A stretch of 64,000 nucleotides of DNA from Metaphire vulgaris. Its lineage: Eukaryota > Annelida > Clitellata > Crassiclitellata > Megascolecidae. This document shows positions 62,612 to 64,000 of this stretch, one piece after another. The position numbers and the translations under genes were made by a program. The notes below the pieces were generated by a model that worked only from the letters and a program-made list of their open reading frames with translations, searched no databases and was not told the DNA's origin. Every line of letters starts with the position of its first letter. The stretch's first letter is position 1. The DNA is taken from assembly GCA_018105865.1 (NCBI GenBank), contig CM030841.1:12039182-12103181 (forward strand), read 5' to 3'.

Positions 62612-62799
62612 CAGTGCCCGGGGCCTCGCGCATCTTAGGGGCCCCGCGCCGCGCGCAAACTACTTTTTTACGTAGGAGTACCTTTTATTTTTTTGCTTGT
62701 CAACATTCAAAACCGTTGGAGTTGACCTTTTTTGCTTGTCAACATTGATCTTCACGTATAGGGCCCCGCAGGCCGCCAGGTGCCCGGGGCCCCGCACTG
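62612..62799. mobile_element. hAT-like inverted-repeat fragment
   Basis: CAGTGCCCGGGGCC pairs with CCCGGGGCCCCGCACTG. Two copies of TTTTTTGCTTGTCAACATT lie between. No matching TSD was seen. Confidence 0.45.
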
Positions 62800-62841
62800 A
62801 TTAAAGACGCCTCTGCTCTTTGACACCGACCATTTTATCCG

Positions 62842-62983
62842 TGACGTCACAATAGCAATAATGAGACCGTCTTCTGTCAGTATACGTCATTCGCTAACAA
62901 TAGCAACCGAAGAATGACGTCATCATCGAATCGAAACGTTCTTTGGCCTATTTAAGGACGCGTCTTTGGATGCCGAATCAGGT
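62842..62983 (+). promoter_or_regulatory. Promoter-like cluster: two CRE sites, TATA-like box, possible short first exon
   Basis: Perfect TGACGTCA sites occur at 62842-62849 and 62915-62922, with a further ACGTCA half-site near 62884. A TATTTAA box is at 62949-62955, and a good donor (CAG followed by GTAAAT) sits at 62979-62987. No coding exon follows that I can recognise. It could be the promoter of a gene whose body lies beyond 64000, or chance. Confidence 0.25.
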
Positions 62984-64000
62984 AAATGCTTTGACTGAAT
63001 GAACTATTATGGACTGAATGCACGTCGACTGTTCGTTCCCAGTATAGATGCGCTCGGTGGAAGAAATTTGGTACGAAATCGTCTATTATGGCACGAGGAG
63101 GTTGGTCGGGTTTTCTATTGGCCATGGTTCCGCTGAAGCTCTGGATCTGCAGGATGCGGGTAGCGACAGCTGCATCTCTCCTTATGTTCAACCAGGAGGG
63201 GGCATTTACAGGTAATACATTTATCCGCCTGCGAGGGCCACGGTGGCGTAGCGGTAGGTAGGATTTTTGACGCTAGAGAGTGACACGGGGACAACTGTTT
63301 TTTCCCATCCCATCCCACCCCGGACCCAAACATTTCTCTCGTTCCTACCCCGTCCCTGCATTGCTTCTCACCGTCCCTGCCCCATCTCCGCAGCATTTGT
63401 CCCCAAAGACCGAGCTTAGAATTTAATATATTCATACATAGACCAGAGCTACATATCTGTGGAGATTTGGGTGATCTCTCATAGGGTCAGAGGTGTGGGG
63501 ACCCCAAAAATTTTGAGACCGCGGATAATCTGGTTCAGCCAAGTTTGGATCCGCGTAGGATCCGCATCTGCGAGCGTTTCCGCTGCCAGGAACCGCGGAC
63601 GATCTGAATCCGCAGATAGTAAATAAGTTTGATGTTTTACTATCCCCCCATAATTTCTGCAAGTTTTGGACTGAGCTTCAATATTATAAGCAGTAAAATT
63701 ATGTGCCTATGTTATATCTGAATAATGTATATTGGACAACCAGTACAAAGCAAATTTAGGCAATAAATTGGTTATGGTTACTTCATAACCAAGGAGCTCC
63801 AAATTCCGCAATACCTCTTCACATTACCAACAGAGTTGTCATAGTGTTGGTTGTCATATATCTATTAATGATGTGTAATTAAAACAACCATTCGACAGGC
63901 ACAGACACAGACGATGCAGGTTGTCTGGTCTTTGGACTTGTCTGAAGTTGTCTCCCGTGAGTGAGTCTGATATCTGATGTTAACCACCTAACTTAGCGTT

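Noticed and set aside
62952..63191. Minus-strand 79-residue frame
   Set aside because: No homology seen, and it overlaps the promoter-like cluster on the other strand.

Overview
This window is animal (metazoan) nuclear DNA. Genes are split by short GT-AG introns, codon use is mixed, there are no bacterial operons, and simple-sequence repeats and small DNA transposons are abundant. The protein families (DHDDS, a Bcl-rambo-like BCL2L13, a type I PIP5K, a peptide GPCR) fit an invertebrate bilaterian. I cannot place it further; an echinoderm-, hemichordate-, lancelet- or mollusc-like genome would all be compatible.

Layout. Positions 593-3680 (+) hold the 3' exons of DHDDS, whose 5' end lies before the window. 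Convergent to it, 6358-10493 (-) encodes a four-coding-exon Bcl-2 family protein matching BCL2L13 from end to end. Upstream of that, 17720-27841 (-) encodes a type I phosphatidylinositol-4-phosphate 5-kinase; I traced 19 coding exons whose phases all agree (2049 nt, 682 residues). The right half is dominated by one large rhodopsin-class peptide receptor gene, 31950-56432 (-), with five recognised coding exons spread over 24.5 kb and one small exon predicted but not found. I see no convincing gene from 57 kb to the end.

The genes have no obvious joint pathway: DHDDS makes dolichol precursor in the ER, BCL2L13 acts at the mitochondrial outer membrane, PIP5K makes PI(4,5)P2, and the receptor signals at the cell surface.

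Introns and intergenic DNA hold the most unusual content. There are at least thirteen miniature inverted-repeat elements, mostly hAT-like with readable 8-bp target duplications. There are also two Harbinger-like elements, a 9-bp-TSD foldback element, a TTAA-flanked family of about 72 bp, a mariner-like element, tRNA- and 5S-derived SINEs (two interrupted by MITEs), LINE 3' remnants and very many microsatellites. A short motif close to GACCTTTTTTGCTTGTCA recurs inside MITEs whose ends differ. In the receptor gene, one exon has been partly duplicated and the copy carries a stop codon. I see no CRISPR, prokaryotic or viral system here.
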